This document shows, in pieces, positions 24,920 to 32,509 of a DNA stretch of 39,434 bases. The translations under genes were made by a program, and so were the position numbers. Numbering within the stretch: position 1 is the stretch's first letter; every line of letters starts with the position of its first letter. This stretch comes from an uncultured Methanobrevibacter sp. (GTDB taxonomy: Archaea > Methanobacteriota > Methanobacteria > Methanobacteriales > Methanobacteriaceae), in NCBI RefSeq assembly GCF_947166415.1, contig NZ_CAMVEE010000019.1, forward strand, positions 1 to 39,434, in the 5' to 3' direction. The notes below the pieces were generated by a model. That model did no database searches. It had not been told where the DNA came from and saw only the letters and a list, made by a program, of their open reading frames with translations.

Positions 24920-25996
24920 ATGAAAATCAATATTATTGAAAAAGATTATGGGATTGCAATCAATAATCCGAATCATTTCCTGGCTTTCAGTGATTTCACT
25001 GTAAGCGATGGAATAGATATTGTTGAGAATGTCAATATCATCAAAGCTAAAGATGAGTATAAATCAACCGCCAAAAAGGCAGAGATCTTCAATCAATCTG
25101 AAAGGTCATATATTGCACAGGCATCACAATCCCTTGATTATTTCACAAACAATTATGATGACTTAACCATTTTCACATTTACAAGCAATGATGTTGTTGT
25201 GGAGGATTTCACTGACCATTTGAGGGTTGCCAATTCCAAAAAAGGATTTGGGGATGCAAGAATCAATATAAGTCATGTAATTTATATTGATAAAGTATTA
25301 TCTCCAAAGGATTTGTTGAAAATCTTTAAAATCGCAACCAACATTAAAGCGAAAGTTTTGGCAAACATGGCACTGCCTTTACATATCCAGAATATTTTGA
25401 ATACTGATGATTTTCTGGCAGTGTTGGCCAATGTTCCTGAAAATGACTTGGATAGTTTAGACATTAATAATTTGGATGTTGATAATGTTGATTTTGATGA
25501 TTTAAAAATTAGAATTGAAGATGCTGTTGAAATCAGCATAGAAGATGCATTTGAAAAGCTGGAATTGACCTTTGGAATTCTCGATTATTTGGTGGCCGAA
25601 GGAATTCTTATAGGCGATTTGGTGGATGCTGGAATGGAACTTGCCGAGGGCGTTGAGGTAACCGATGAGTTAAGGGAAAAGATGAAGGTGCAAATTCTAA
25701 AATCCTTAACCGATATTAACGTCATCACACTTATTGCGGCAGCTATGAGGACTGAACAGGACTTAACCGGCAACCGCATAAGGGAAGTTGATGTAAGCGA
25801 TGATTCTGCTTATCTCTATGCAGATGAAGTATTGGGATTGGCAATTGCTAATCAGATTGCCGGAACTAAGGCAGCTTTCAATTTTAAACGTTATGATGAA
25901 GCAAAACCAGGTATCATTTATGGATTGCCTCCCCTGCTGGATGATATCTTTGCAGGTTTGATAGCTGGTTGCATGTCAAAAATATTTGAGGAATAA
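24920..25996 (+). CDS. cbiS: CbiS-like fusion: divergent CbiZ domain + CobZ-type alpha-ribazole-phosphate phosphatase
   Basis: CbiS of Methanopyrus kandleri joins an adenosylcobinamide amidohydrolase (CbiZ) to an alpha-ribazole-5'-phosphate phosphatase (CobZ, PgpA-related). Here residues 1-172 look like a shortened CbiZ: I-N-I (115-117), I-D-K-x-L-S-P, then I-A-T-N-I-K-A-K (138-145) where CbiZ has T-A-T-E-A-K, and [10 protein letters not shown] for its T-G-T-x-T-D segment. An acidic linker (175-210) leads to the C-terminal domain, with [14 protein letters not shown] and [14 protein letters not shown], fitting CobZ. The eroded CbiZ motifs make the first activity doubtful. CobS follows 2 bp downstream, consistent with the last steps of cobamide assembly. 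Confidence 0.75.
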   Translation: MKINIIEKDYGIAINNPNHFLAFSDFTVSDGIDIVENVNIIKAKDEYKSTAKKAEIFNQSERSYIAQASQSLDYFTNNYDDLTIFTFTSNDVVVEDFTDHLRVANSKKGFGDARINISHVIYIDKVLSPKDLLKIFKIATNIKAKVLANMALPLHIQNILNTDDFLAVLANVPENDLDSLDINNLDVDNVDFDDLKIRIEDAVEISIEDAFEKLELTFGILDYLVAEGILIGDLVDAGMELAEGVEVTDELREKMKVQILKSLTDINVITLIAAAMRTEQDLTGNRIREVDVSDDSAYLYADEVLGLAIANQIAGTKAAFNFKRYDEAKPGIIYGLPPLLDDIFAGLIAGCMSKIFEE

Positions 25997-25998
25997 TT

Positions 25999-26781
25999 AT
26001 GGAAGATGATAGTTACTTTGAAGATGAAGAATTTTCCCCAGTTAAATCTTTATTGGGGCTTTTAACCTTTTCAACAATTTTGCCGATTAGGGTGTATACT
26101 TCAATAGAGTATATGACTAAATTGACATGGTGCTGGCCGTTTATACATCTGTTCATTGGAATATTGGCAATGTTTTGCGGTTATATCTCTTTAAATATTC
26201 TGCATTTAAATTCATTCTTTGCAGCAGCTATTGTTTATGCATTTCTAATGATTATTTCAGGATATAACCATTTGGATGGCGTAATGGACATGGCCGATGG
26301 AGTCATGGTTCACGGCGATGCGGCCCGCAAGATTCGCGTAATGAAAGACTCATCTGTCGGTGCGGGAGGAGTTGCGACATTATTTTTAGTGGCTAGCTTA
26401 ACAATTGCTGGAATTTACAATATCTTGGATTACAATTTCATTTTTGGAATCATCATATGTGAAATGGTTGCGAAAACATCCCTATTGACAACAGCACTTT
26501 TATCCAAACCGTTAACTCCGGGAATCGGAAGCTATTTCATATTTGAAACCAACGGTGCCAATTACCTGATATCCACACTGGTCGTCACTGCCATTGCAAT
26601 TTTATTCGGTGGTTTTGTTGGTGTCAGCGGCGTTTTGGGAGCTATCGTTTCAGGAATGATAATTGCATTTATTGCAAAAAGAAATTTCGTATACGCGAAT
26701 GGTGACGTTTTGGGAATGAGTAATGAGGTTGGTCGTTTAATGGCTTTGCTGTTCATGGCCGTAACTTTATTTTATTTCTAA
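25999..26781 (+). CDS. cobS: Adenosylcobinamide-GDP ribazoletransferase (cobalamin synthase) CobS
   Basis: CobS joins adenosylcobinamide-GDP to alpha-ribazole or its phosphate at the membrane, the last assembly step of the corrinoid coenzyme that methanogens need for methyl transfer. The 260-aa protein has about six or seven helices. It begins L-L-G-L-L-T-F-S-T-I-L-P-I-R, shows the W-C-W-P-F-I-H-L-F-I-G type second helix, the acidic motif G-Y-N-H-L-D-G-V-M-D-M-A-D-G (about residues 89-102), and R-K-I-R-V-M-K-D-S-S-V-G-A-G-G-V. The ATG at 25999 lies 2 bp after cbiS, whose final codons and stop provide the GAGGAATAAT ribosome binding site. Confidence 0.95.
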   Translation: MEDDSYFEDEEFSPVKSLLGLLTFSTILPIRVYTSIEYMTKLTWCWPFIHLFIGILAMFCGYISLNILHLNSFFAAAIVYAFLMIISGYNHLDGVMDMADGVMVHGDAARKIRVMKDSSVGAGGVATLFLVASLTIAGIYNILDYNFIFGIIICEMVAKTSLLTTALLSKPLTPGIGSYFIFETNGANYLISTLVVTAIAILFGGFVGVSGVLGAIVSGMIIAFIAKRNFVYANGDVLGMSNEVGRLMALLFMAVTLFYF

Positions 26782-26792
26782 TTTTTCATTTT

Positions 26793-26838
26793 AAAAGCAA
26801 TTTATTAACTTTAATTCAATAATTGCTTTTTAAAAAGC
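26793..26838. terminator. Hairpin terminator after cobS, with a second nested palindrome
   Basis: AAAAGCAATT (26793-26802) is the exact inverse of AATTGCTTTT (26821-26830), giving a 10-bp stem with an 18-nt loop that can be extended with small bulges. The right arm also belongs to a perfect 14-nt palindrome, GCTTTTTAAAAAGC (26825-26838), so two mutually exclusive structures are possible. Position right after cobS suggests a transcription end, possibly for both strands. Confidence 0.55.
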
Positions 26839-26897
26839 ATTACTTTATTAATCAGGATTTGTATACTTATTTTTGATGTTATTTGCCACTTACCCAC
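26811..26897 (-). CDS. Possible 28-aa basic small protein behind a consensus Shine-Dalgarno
   Basis: On the minus strand a full GGAGGTGAT (plus-strand 26904-26912) is followed after 6 nt by GTG and an open frame of 28 codons, ending TAA. The predicted peptide starts M-G-K-W-Q-I and is rich in lysine, isoleucine and leucine, so it could be an amphipathic helix. A nearer ATG at 26901 gives only three codons before a stop. A TATA-like AAATATATAAT at about 27007-27017 on the minus strand could drive it, and the hairpin at 26793-26830 would end it. This is a candidate only: a perfect ribosome binding site by chance or a gene remnant remain possible. Confidence 0.3.
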   Translation of the reverse strand: MGKWQITSKISIQILINKVMLFKKQLLN

Positions 26898-27073
26898 TCA
26901 TACATCACCTCCATTTTATTATTTAAAAAACTTTCATTTAACCAATATCAATAGCCCATAATTCTCTAAAGCAAGTAAGTGGCATTTTCATCTTTTTTTA
27001 CAAAATTATTATATATTTAAAATTCGAAATATTAGATTAATTATTTTTCAATTAATTTATTTTTCTTGATATT
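26839..27073. other. Structured intergenic segment with a 10-bp inverted repeat
   Basis: The gap between cobS and trm56 is 292 bp in all. TGCCACTTAC at 26884-26893 is the exact inverse of GTAAGTGGCA at 26975-26984, separated by 81 nt, with weaker pairing outside (GATG against CATC). The repeat brackets the consensus Shine-Dalgarno on the minus strand, so a minus-strand transcript could fold across its ribosome binding site. The right end (from about 27005) is AT-rich and should include the trm56 promoter. A small mobile element with 10-bp terminal repeats is an alternative, but I see no clear target duplication. Confidence 0.45.
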
Positions 27074-27613
27074 ATGAAAGTCAATGTTTTAAGATTAGAT
27101 CACAGACTAAAAAGAGACACTCGTATAACAACTCACGTATGTTTAACCGCCCGTGCTTTTGGAGCCAGCAAAATTTTCCTTGCCGGTGAAAGGGATAATA
27201 ACCTTATGGAAAACGTAAGGGACACCGCTTCAAGATTCGGGGGAAATTTTGAAATAGAATATACTGAAAGCTATATGAGTGTTATCAATAAATGGAAAGC
27301 CGACGGCGGAAAAGTGGTGCATTTAACAATGTATGGTTCTCAAGCTCATGAGATTGCACCTGAAGTCAGAGAAGATGGTTCAGATATCCTGATTATTGTC
27401 GGAGGTTCCAAAGTTCCTGGAAAAGTGTATAAGGCTGCAGATTGGAATGTGTCAGTAACAACCCAACCACATTCGGAAGTATCTTCACTTGCAGTATTCC
27501 AGCATTTGCTGATGGATGGAGCGGAATTCGATTTGGAATTTGAAAATCCTGTGCTTGAAGTTATTCCAACAGCACATGGAAAAACAGTAAATATTCACAA
27601 CGAAAACCGTTAA
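27074..27613 (+). CDS. tRNA (cytidine(56)-2'-O)-methyltransferase Trm56
   Basis: This archaea-specific SPOUT methyltransferase (COG1303) methylates C56 in the T-loop of tRNAs using S-adenosylmethionine. The 179-aa protein opens V-L-R-L-D-H-R-L-K-R-D-T-R-I-T-T-H-V, typical of Trm56, then has A-R-A-F-G-A, H-L-T-M-Y-G, I-I-V-G-G-S-K-V-P, and the knot segment V-T-T-Q-P-H-S-E-V-S-S-L-A-V-F near residues 134-148. Length is normal. The leader is AT-rich with no strong Shine-Dalgarno. The last 4 bp overlap the end of the convergent DUF763 gene. Confidence 0.95.
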   Translation: MKVNVLRLDHRLKRDTRITTHVCLTARAFGASKIFLAGERDNNLMENVRDTASRFGGNFEIEYTESYMSVINKWKADGGKVVHLTMYGSQAHEIAPEVREDGSDILIIVGGSKVPGKVYKAADWNVSVTTQPHSEVSSLAVFQHLLMDGAEFDLEFENPVLEVIPTAHGKTVNIHNENR

Positions 27614-28704
27614 GAGATGAAATCATCAAGTCTCTTAATTGCTTTTAATTTTTCATCTTTTTTTATTCTTGCCTGGTCAAGCGCATCTCTGATGGTTTGA
27701 ATTGAATTGTCATAGACTTCCCTGTCAACCGGATATGGAAACCCATCTTTGCCTCCATGCGTAAAGCTATATTTTACAGGGTCTTTCCAGCTTGCAGGTT
27801 CTCCATAAACTAAATCGGATATTAATGCAAGTGCTCTTATTTTTTTTTGACCGATTCCCTGAAGTAAAATAAGTTCTTCATAATTTTCAGGTTGAATTTC
27901 ATAAGCTCTTGTAAGCACTTCAAATTCCGTATCTGAAATGTCCATGTCTAAAACAGGGTGATGCGCAGGCATTGTAAAGTCTTCTAAAAGCATTTGATTA
28001 TCTTTTCTTTTGAAATATTGTCTTAAATGATTTGGATTGTCATTAATCAAATCAACGCTTATCTTTTGGGCTTCTTTGCTTTCATCAGCGGACATATTCA
28101 GGGTTTGGGGTGTTATCTTGTCGCAGGAAATTCCGCTGTGTGGATCATTCAGGAGGTCATCCACTTCCTTGCCTAACCAGTGATATCTTCGAGCATACTT
28201 ATTTTCGGTATTCAATCCTTGCTGAACGACAGCCCAATCCCCCTTTTCTGTGATGAAGAAGTTGTGCTGGTACAGCGTATAGCCGTCCTGAATGCACGAA
28301 TTGTCAATCTTTGCTGATAGCTTGCTGGTTTCAACAAGTTTTTCAGTTGTTTTTGTTTTAAGGTTGAATATGTCTCCTGCATGCTTTATTCCATCTGGAG
28401 TTTTTCTGGATTTGGCGCCTTTGCCTCCAGTCAAATAGATTCCATGTTCTTCTGGGCTTAAAGATGCTTTCAGGGCGCCTAGGGTGGTGGTTGTAGTTCC
28501 GGAGGAATGCCAATCGAAACCCAACACGCAGGAAAATGCCTGAAACCAGTAAGGGTTTGAAATTCTATTCAGGAATTCATTTAGGCTGTATTCTTCGATA
28601 ATGACTGAAGCCAAAGCTCCTGATAGTTCCACCATTCTTGAAAATAGCCATTTTGGCGGATGCCCTCCATGGAGCGGTAGGTTGACTGCACCTCTTCTTT
28701 GCAT
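27610..28704 (-). CDS. DUF763 domain protein
   Basis: The 364-aa protein belongs to the DUF763 family: it starts Q-R-R-G-A-V-N-L-P-L-H-G-G-H-P-P-K-W-L-F, contains F-G-F-D-W-H-S-S-G-type sequence as V-L-G-F-D-W-H-S-S-G-T-T-T, and has M-P-A-H-H-P-V-L followed by a helix-hairpin-helix-like L-I-L-L-Q-G-I-G-Q-K-K-I-R-A-L-A near residues 282-297. The HhH-like element suggests nucleic acid binding; the biochemical role is unknown. No Shine-Dalgarno is visible, and a TATA-like AATATTATAAAA lies some 25-30 bp before the ATG on the minus strand, so the message may be nearly leaderless. Its last 4 bp overlap Trm56. Confidence 0.9.
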   Translation of the reverse strand: MQRRGAVNLPLHGGHPPKWLFSRMVELSGALASVIIEEYSLNEFLNRISNPYWFQAFSCVLGFDWHSSGTTTTTLGALKASLSPEEHGIYLTGGKGAKSRKTPDGIKHAGDIFNLKTKTTEKLVETSKLSAKIDNSCIQDGYTLYQHNFFITEKGDWAVVQQGLNTENKYARRYHWLGKEVDDLLNDPHSGISCDKITPQTLNMSADESKEAQKISVDLINDNPNHLRQYFKRKDNQMLLEDFTMPAHHPVLDMDISDTEFEVLTRAYEIQPENYEELILLQGIGQKKIRALALISDLVYGEPASWKDPVKYSFTHGGKDGFPYPVDREVYDNSIQTIRDALDQARIKKDEKLKAIKRLDDFIS

Positions 28705-28860
28705 GAATAATATTTTTTATTTAATTTTATAATATTTTTTAGAAAGAGCATTTGAAAAGTATTTTAAACAAAACTTTAATATACTAATTACTGATATATT
28801 TTATAATGTTATATTTATTAACAAATTATTTAATCAAAATTATTAAGGAGCGTAATTATT

Positions 28861-29595
28861 ATGGCTGTAGATAACGGAGATTTTGTAAGAGTAAATTTTA
28901 CAGGTAAAGTTAAAGAAACTGATGAAGTATTTGATACCACTTATGATGAAGTTGCACAAGAAGCAGGTATTTTTGAAGAAAATAAAACCTATAAACCAAT
29001 TCCTATTGTTGTTGGTGGAAACCACTTATTACCTGCAATTGAAGAAGCAATCATTGGATTAGAAGAAGGAGACACCAAACATATTGAAGTTGATTCCGAT
29101 AATGCATTTGGTCCTAGAGACCCTAAAATGATCCAATTAGTGCCTATGAAAGAATTCAGAAAACAAGGCATGAATCCTGTTCCAGGTATGAGAATCCAAT
29201 CTGAAGGCGCAAGCGGTAAAATCTTAACCGTAAACGGCGGAAGAGTAAAAGTAGATTTCAATCACGAATTAGCAGGAAAAGATTTAATTTACGATGTTCA
29301 AGTAACTGAAATCATCGAAGATGAATCAGAAAAAATCAAAAGTATGATTGAGTTACACTACTCCAACCCTAATGTTGACATCGATAAAACCGAAATCAGC
29401 ATCGAAGACGGTGTTGCAAACATCAAATTAGATGAAATGGCTAAATTCGACCAACAATCTTACATGGACATTACCTTTGCAAGATTCAGAATAGCTAAAG
29501 ATATTTGGGATAACATCGATGAAATTACCAAAGTTAATTTCGTTGACGGATTCGAAAAAAGAGAAGAATCCGATGATGAAGAAGACGAAGAATAA
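28861..29595 (+). CDS. FKBP-type peptidyl-prolyl cis-trans isomerase (SlyD-like, long archaeal form)
   Basis: This cytosolic folding catalyst combines an FKBP domain with an inserted chaperone flap. The FKBP part begins [12 protein letters not shown], with V-F-D-T-T; the active-site region is [22 protein letters not shown] (about 52-75). The insert follows A-F-G-P-R-D-P, and the domain closes with [16 protein letters not shown]. An additional C-terminal domain (about 155-235) and an acidic tail match the long archaeal FKBPs of Methanobacteriales. AAGGAG precedes the ATG at 28861, predicting strong translation. Codon use is markedly regular, as in highly expressed genes. Confidence 0.95.
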   Translation: MAVDNGDFVRVNFTGKVKETDEVFDTTYDEVAQEAGIFEENKTYKPIPIVVGGNHLLPAIEEAIIGLEEGDTKHIEVDSDNAFGPRDPKMIQLVPMKEFRKQGMNPVPGMRIQSEGASGKILTVNGGRVKVDFNHELAGKDLIYDVQVTEIIEDESEKIKSMIELHYSNPNVDIDKTEISIEDGVANIKLDEMAKFDQQSYMDITFARFRIAKDIWDNIDEITKVNFVDGFEKREESDDEEDEE

Positions 29596-29604
29596 TTTCT
29601 TTGT

Positions 29605-30096
29605 CTAAATTTTTTTTCCCTTGTGGATAGCCACTATCCCAGGGATTTTTTCTACTTTTAATTCAAACATGGCTTCCATGCCCTCATTTTCAAATAGAAC
29701 ACATTTTTTTTCAAGAACTTTGTTTGTAAGCAATGCAGCTACCGGCGGGGTAATTACAAAAATAGAATTGTTTTTTTCCAGTGCATTTGTGGTATCATCA
29801 CTTAACATTCCCTTTCCGATATGGATTTTGACACCATTTTCGCTTAATATAGGTATTGATGATTCTATTTCTACTTTGCTGCTTGTTGTTGGAGCAATTC
29901 CCGCATCGCTAAAGGCAGTATGCATGATAACGCTTCCATTCAAATCGATAGGGACTTCATCATTTTCAATTAAGCCAACTAACTGGGGCAGCGCCGCATC
30001 ACGGCCAGTATAGATAGTGCCTGAAACGGTAATCTGGTCTCCAACATTCAGACCTTCCAAATCTTCATCGGTAATCGGGGTGGTTAAGTGTTTCAT
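29605..30096 (-). CDS. Class I fumarate hydratase, beta (C-terminal) subunit
   Basis: Class I fumarases are [4Fe-4S] hydratases; in archaea the two halves are separate proteins. This 163-aa protein matches the C-terminal (beta) half: I-T-V-S-G-T-I-Y-T-G-R-D-A-A near residues 22-36, G-S-V-I-M-H-T-A, A-P-T-T-S-S-K-V-E near 69-77, and I-H-I-G-K-G. The family includes L-tartrate dehydratase, but fumarase fits the TCA genes nearby. The alpha subunit that carries the cluster is not in the window. The gene is divergent from the korDABC-sucC operon across 133 bp and lies 9 bp from the end of the convergent FKBP gene. No Shine-Dalgarno is evident. Confidence 0.9.
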   Translation of the reverse strand: MKHLTTPITDEDLEGLNVGDQITVSGTIYTGRDAALPQLVGLIENDEVPIDLNGSVIMHTAFSDAGIAPTTSSKVEIESSIPILSENGVKIHIGKGMLSDDTTNALEKNNSIFVITPPVAALLTNKVLEKKCVLFENEGMEAMFELKVEKIPGIVAIHKGKKI

Positions 30097-30229
30097 ACTA
30101 ATACTCTGTTCTGATTTTTAATAAATTTTTTAATTTATCATGATTTTTGATAAGATATTTAAATGTTCATTAATAAAGATATATACATTCTATATTTATT
30201 TATGATGAATAGGTTAGGAGATTATTAAA
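30097..30229. promoter_or_regulatory. Divergent promoter region of the fumarase beta and kor-suc genes, with an inverted repeat
   Basis: GATATATA at 30178-30185 lies about 45 bp before the korD TTG and is a likely TATA box. In the middle, TTATCA (30135-30140) and TGATAA (30148-30153) form an inverted repeat with a 7-nt spacer. Its position between two promoters of the same pathway makes it a candidate shared operator. Confidence 0.4.
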
Positions 30230-30496
30230 TTGATTGTTATTGATGAGAATTTATGTAAAGGATGTCATCTTTGCTTGTTCATGTGCTACAAGAATGTATA
30301 TGCAATATCTCCTGAAACTAATAAAAAAGGCGTACAATTGCCTTATGTTAATTTCGAAGATAGATGTACTAAGTGCGGCACTTGCGAAGTTGCATGTCCT
30401 GATCAAGCTATTACAGTAGATTTGCCTGAAAATTGGTGGATGAATGAAGAGAATGATATTAACTTCAATCCTAATTTTACAAAGGGGAAAAAGTAG
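30230..30496 (+). CDS. korD: 2-Oxoglutarate:ferredoxin oxidoreductase, delta (ferredoxin-like) subunit
   Basis: KorD is the electron-transfer subunit of the four-subunit enzyme that carboxylates succinyl-CoA to 2-oxoglutarate with reduced ferredoxin. The 88-aa protein has two [4Fe-4S] motifs, C9-x2-C12-x2-C15-x3-C19 and C46-x2-C49-x2-C52-x3-C56-P. It starts with TTG at 30230, supported by GGAGAT at 30217-30222 and the lack of a better start. It is the first gene of korDABC-sucC, with korA following directly. Confidence 0.95.
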   Translation: MIVIDENLCKGCHLCLFMCYKNVYAISPETNKKGVQLPYVNFEDRCTKCGTCEVACPDQAITVDLPENWWMNEENDINFNPNFTKGKK

Positions 30497-30505
30497 GTGT
30501 TAAAA

Positions 30506-31636
30506 ATGGCTCAAGAATTTTTTATTCAAGGAAATGAAGCATGCGCTAAAGGTGCAATAGCTGCAGGTTGTAGATTTTTTGCAGGTTATCCAATCACTCC
30601 ATCTACAGAAGTTGCAGAAACTCTTGCACGCGAATTACCGAAAGTAGGAGGGTCATTTGTTCAGATGGAAGATGAAATCGCATCTGCAGGCGCTATTATT
30701 GGAGGTTCATGGGGAGGAACCAAATCCATGACAGCTACCTCAGGACCGGGTATTTCATTAATGCAGGAAAACATAGGATATGCGTTTATGAGCGAAACCC
30801 CTATTGTTATTGTTGATGTTCAAAGAGGTTCTCCATCAACCGCTCAGCCAACAATGACTTCACAAAGTGATATGATGCAGGCACGTTGGGGTTCTCATGG
30901 TGATTATGAACCAATCGCTCTTGCACCATCCAGCGTTCAGGAATTTTTCGATTTCACAATTAAGGCATTCAACTTGGCAGAAGAATTCAGGGTTCCTGTA
31001 TTCGTAATGGCAGATGAAATTGTCGGCCACATGAGAGAAAAGATTACTGTTGAAGACGATATTGAAATCGTTCCAAGAAAAAGGCCTGAAAAATCTGATG
31101 ATTATTTGCCGTTTGAAAATACTGAAAACGGAACAAATCCCATGCCGGCATTCGGTGACGGATTCAATATTCACGTAACCGGATTGACACACGATGAAAG
31201 AGGTTATCCGGACACTAACAATCCCGAAACTCATCAAAAACTTGTTCAAAGAATTTGCGATAAGATATTGAATAATAAAGATAAAATCTGTTCTGTCAAA
31301 TCTCAAAACTGTGAAGATGCAGACATGATAATTGTATCATACGGTTCTCCTGTAAGGTCCGTTGGGGAAGCAGTCACAAAAGCAAGAGAAGACGGTTTGA
31401 AAGTTGGTTACATTAAAATCGATACTCCTTGGCCGTTCCCTGATGAGCAACTCCTGGAATTGGCATCCAACGCAAAAGATGTTTTGGTCGTAGAAATGAA
31501 TTTGGGTCAAATGTATTATGAAGTTGACCGCGTACTTGGAAAAGGTGCCGATGTTCACTTGATGGGTGTAATCGGAGGGGTTATGCCAACTCCTGATGAA
31601 ATTGTAGAAAAAATTAAAGAGATAGGAGGAAACTAA
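30506..31636 (+). CDS. korA: 2-Oxoglutarate:ferredoxin oxidoreductase, alpha subunit
   Basis: The 376-aa subunit contains the family's opening G-N-E-A-C-A-K-G-A-I-A-A-G-C, F-A-G-Y-P-I-T-P-S-T-E-V-A-E (the Y-P-I-T-P-S motif of 2-oxoacid:ferredoxin oxidoreductases), Q-M-E-D-E-I-A-S-A-G-A-I-I-G, and T-S-G-P-G-I-S-L-M-Q-E. A transketolase-C-like domain fills the end (about 265-376). With KorB it forms the thiamin diphosphate site. The ATG at 30506 is preceded by AGGTGTT with a 4-nt spacer; the GTG at 30497 belongs to that site. The distance to korD and korB is minimal. Confidence 0.96.
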   Translation: MAQEFFIQGNEACAKGAIAAGCRFFAGYPITPSTEVAETLARELPKVGGSFVQMEDEIASAGAIIGGSWGGTKSMTATSGPGISLMQENIGYAFMSETPIVIVDVQRGSPSTAQPTMTSQSDMMQARWGSHGDYEPIALAPSSVQEFFDFTIKAFNLAEEFRVPVFVMADEIVGHMREKITVEDDIEIVPRKRPEKSDDYLPFENTENGTNPMPAFGDGFNIHVTGLTHDERGYPDTNNPETHQKLVQRICDKILNNKDKICSVKSQNCEDADMIIVSYGSPVRSVGEAVTKAREDGLKVGYIKIDTPWPFPDEQLLELASNAKDVLVVEMNLGQMYYEVDRVLGKGADVHLMGVIGGVMPTPDEIVEKIKEIGGN

Positions 31637-32500
31637 ATGTCACAACATAAAGAGAACAGATTTCTCCCTTATATGAGAGAAGATAGATTGCCTCATATTT
31701 TTTGCCCAGGTTGTGGAAATGGAGCTATCATCAATGCATTCCTTGCAGCTATGGAAAAAGCTGAAATGGATTTTGACAATATAGCTATGGTTTCAGGAAT
31801 TGGTTGTTCCTCAAGAATTCCAGGTTATTTAAATTGTGATTCTCTCCATACAACTCACGGAAGGGCCTTAAGTTTTGCAACCGGTTTGAAAGTTGCAAAT
31901 AAGGATTTGGATGTAGTTGTTTTCACTGGAGACGGTGATGCTGCTTCCATTGGTGGTAACCATTTGATTCACGCGGCAAGAAGAAACATTAATCTTACTG
32001 TAATATGTATCAACAATAATATTTATGGTATGACTGGTGGGCAAATCAGTCCTACATCTCCTAAAGGCAGTTTCGGAACAACAGCTCCATACGGTAATAG
32101 GGACACTCCATTTAACCTAGCTGAACTTGTTGCTGCTGCAGGAGCATCCTATTCCGCAAGATGGACCACTGTTCAAATTGAAAATCTTGTGCTCGCAATA
32201 AAAGACGGTTTAAAAAATCCAGGATTTTCATTTATTGAAGTTGCCACACAATGCCCTACTTATTATGGTCGTAAAAATAAACTCAGGACTCCTACAGCAA
32301 TGGCAGCAGTAATGAAAGCAAATACTGTATTCAAATCTGCAGCAGATAGGATGAGTGCAAAGGAATTAGAAGGAAAAATAGTTGTCGGTGAATTCGCCAA
32401 TAAACAAAAAGATGAATTCACACAAGGCATTGAGAATATCAGTGTAGAGAAATCTGGTAAGAAAACTCTTATCAATTCAGCATATGAATCAGAATTATAG
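31637..32500 (+). CDS. korB: 2-Oxoglutarate:ferredoxin oxidoreductase, beta subunit
   Basis: KorB binds thiamin diphosphate: F-C-P-G-C-G-N-G is at about residues 24-31, and the G-D-G-D-A-A-S...N-N-N-I-Y-G pyrophosphate/Mg motif at about 97-131. M-T-G-G-Q-I-S-P-T-S is also characteristic. Length 287 aa is normal. Its ATG at 31637 directly follows the korA stop, with GGAGG at 31625-31629 inside korA. It belongs to the korDABC-sucC operon. Confidence 0.97.
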   Translation: MSQHKENRFLPYMREDRLPHIFCPGCGNGAIINAFLAAMEKAEMDFDNIAMVSGIGCSSRIPGYLNCDSLHTTHGRALSFATGLKVANKDLDVVVFTGDGDAASIGGNHLIHAARRNINLTVICINNNIYGMTGGQISPTSPKGSFGTTAPYGNRDTPFNLAELVAAAGASYSARWTTVQIENLVLAIKDGLKNPGFSFIEVATQCPTYYGRKNKLRTPTAMAAVMKANTVFKSAADRMSAKELEGKIVVGEFANKQKDEFTQGIENISVEKSGKKTLINSAYESEL

Positions 32501-32509
32501 GTGGATGTT

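Noticed and set aside
26884-26984. 101-bp element with 10-bp terminal inverted repeats as a MITE
   Set aside because: No target-site duplication is visible and there is no second copy in the window; a folded transcript explains the repeat equally well. A genome-wide copy search could revive this.
30497-30505. GTG at 30497 as korA start (and similar GTG codons at 3027, 20920 and 32501)
   Set aside because: In each case the GTG is part of the Shine-Dalgarno of an ATG a few codons downstream, and the added residues are not part of the conserved protein.
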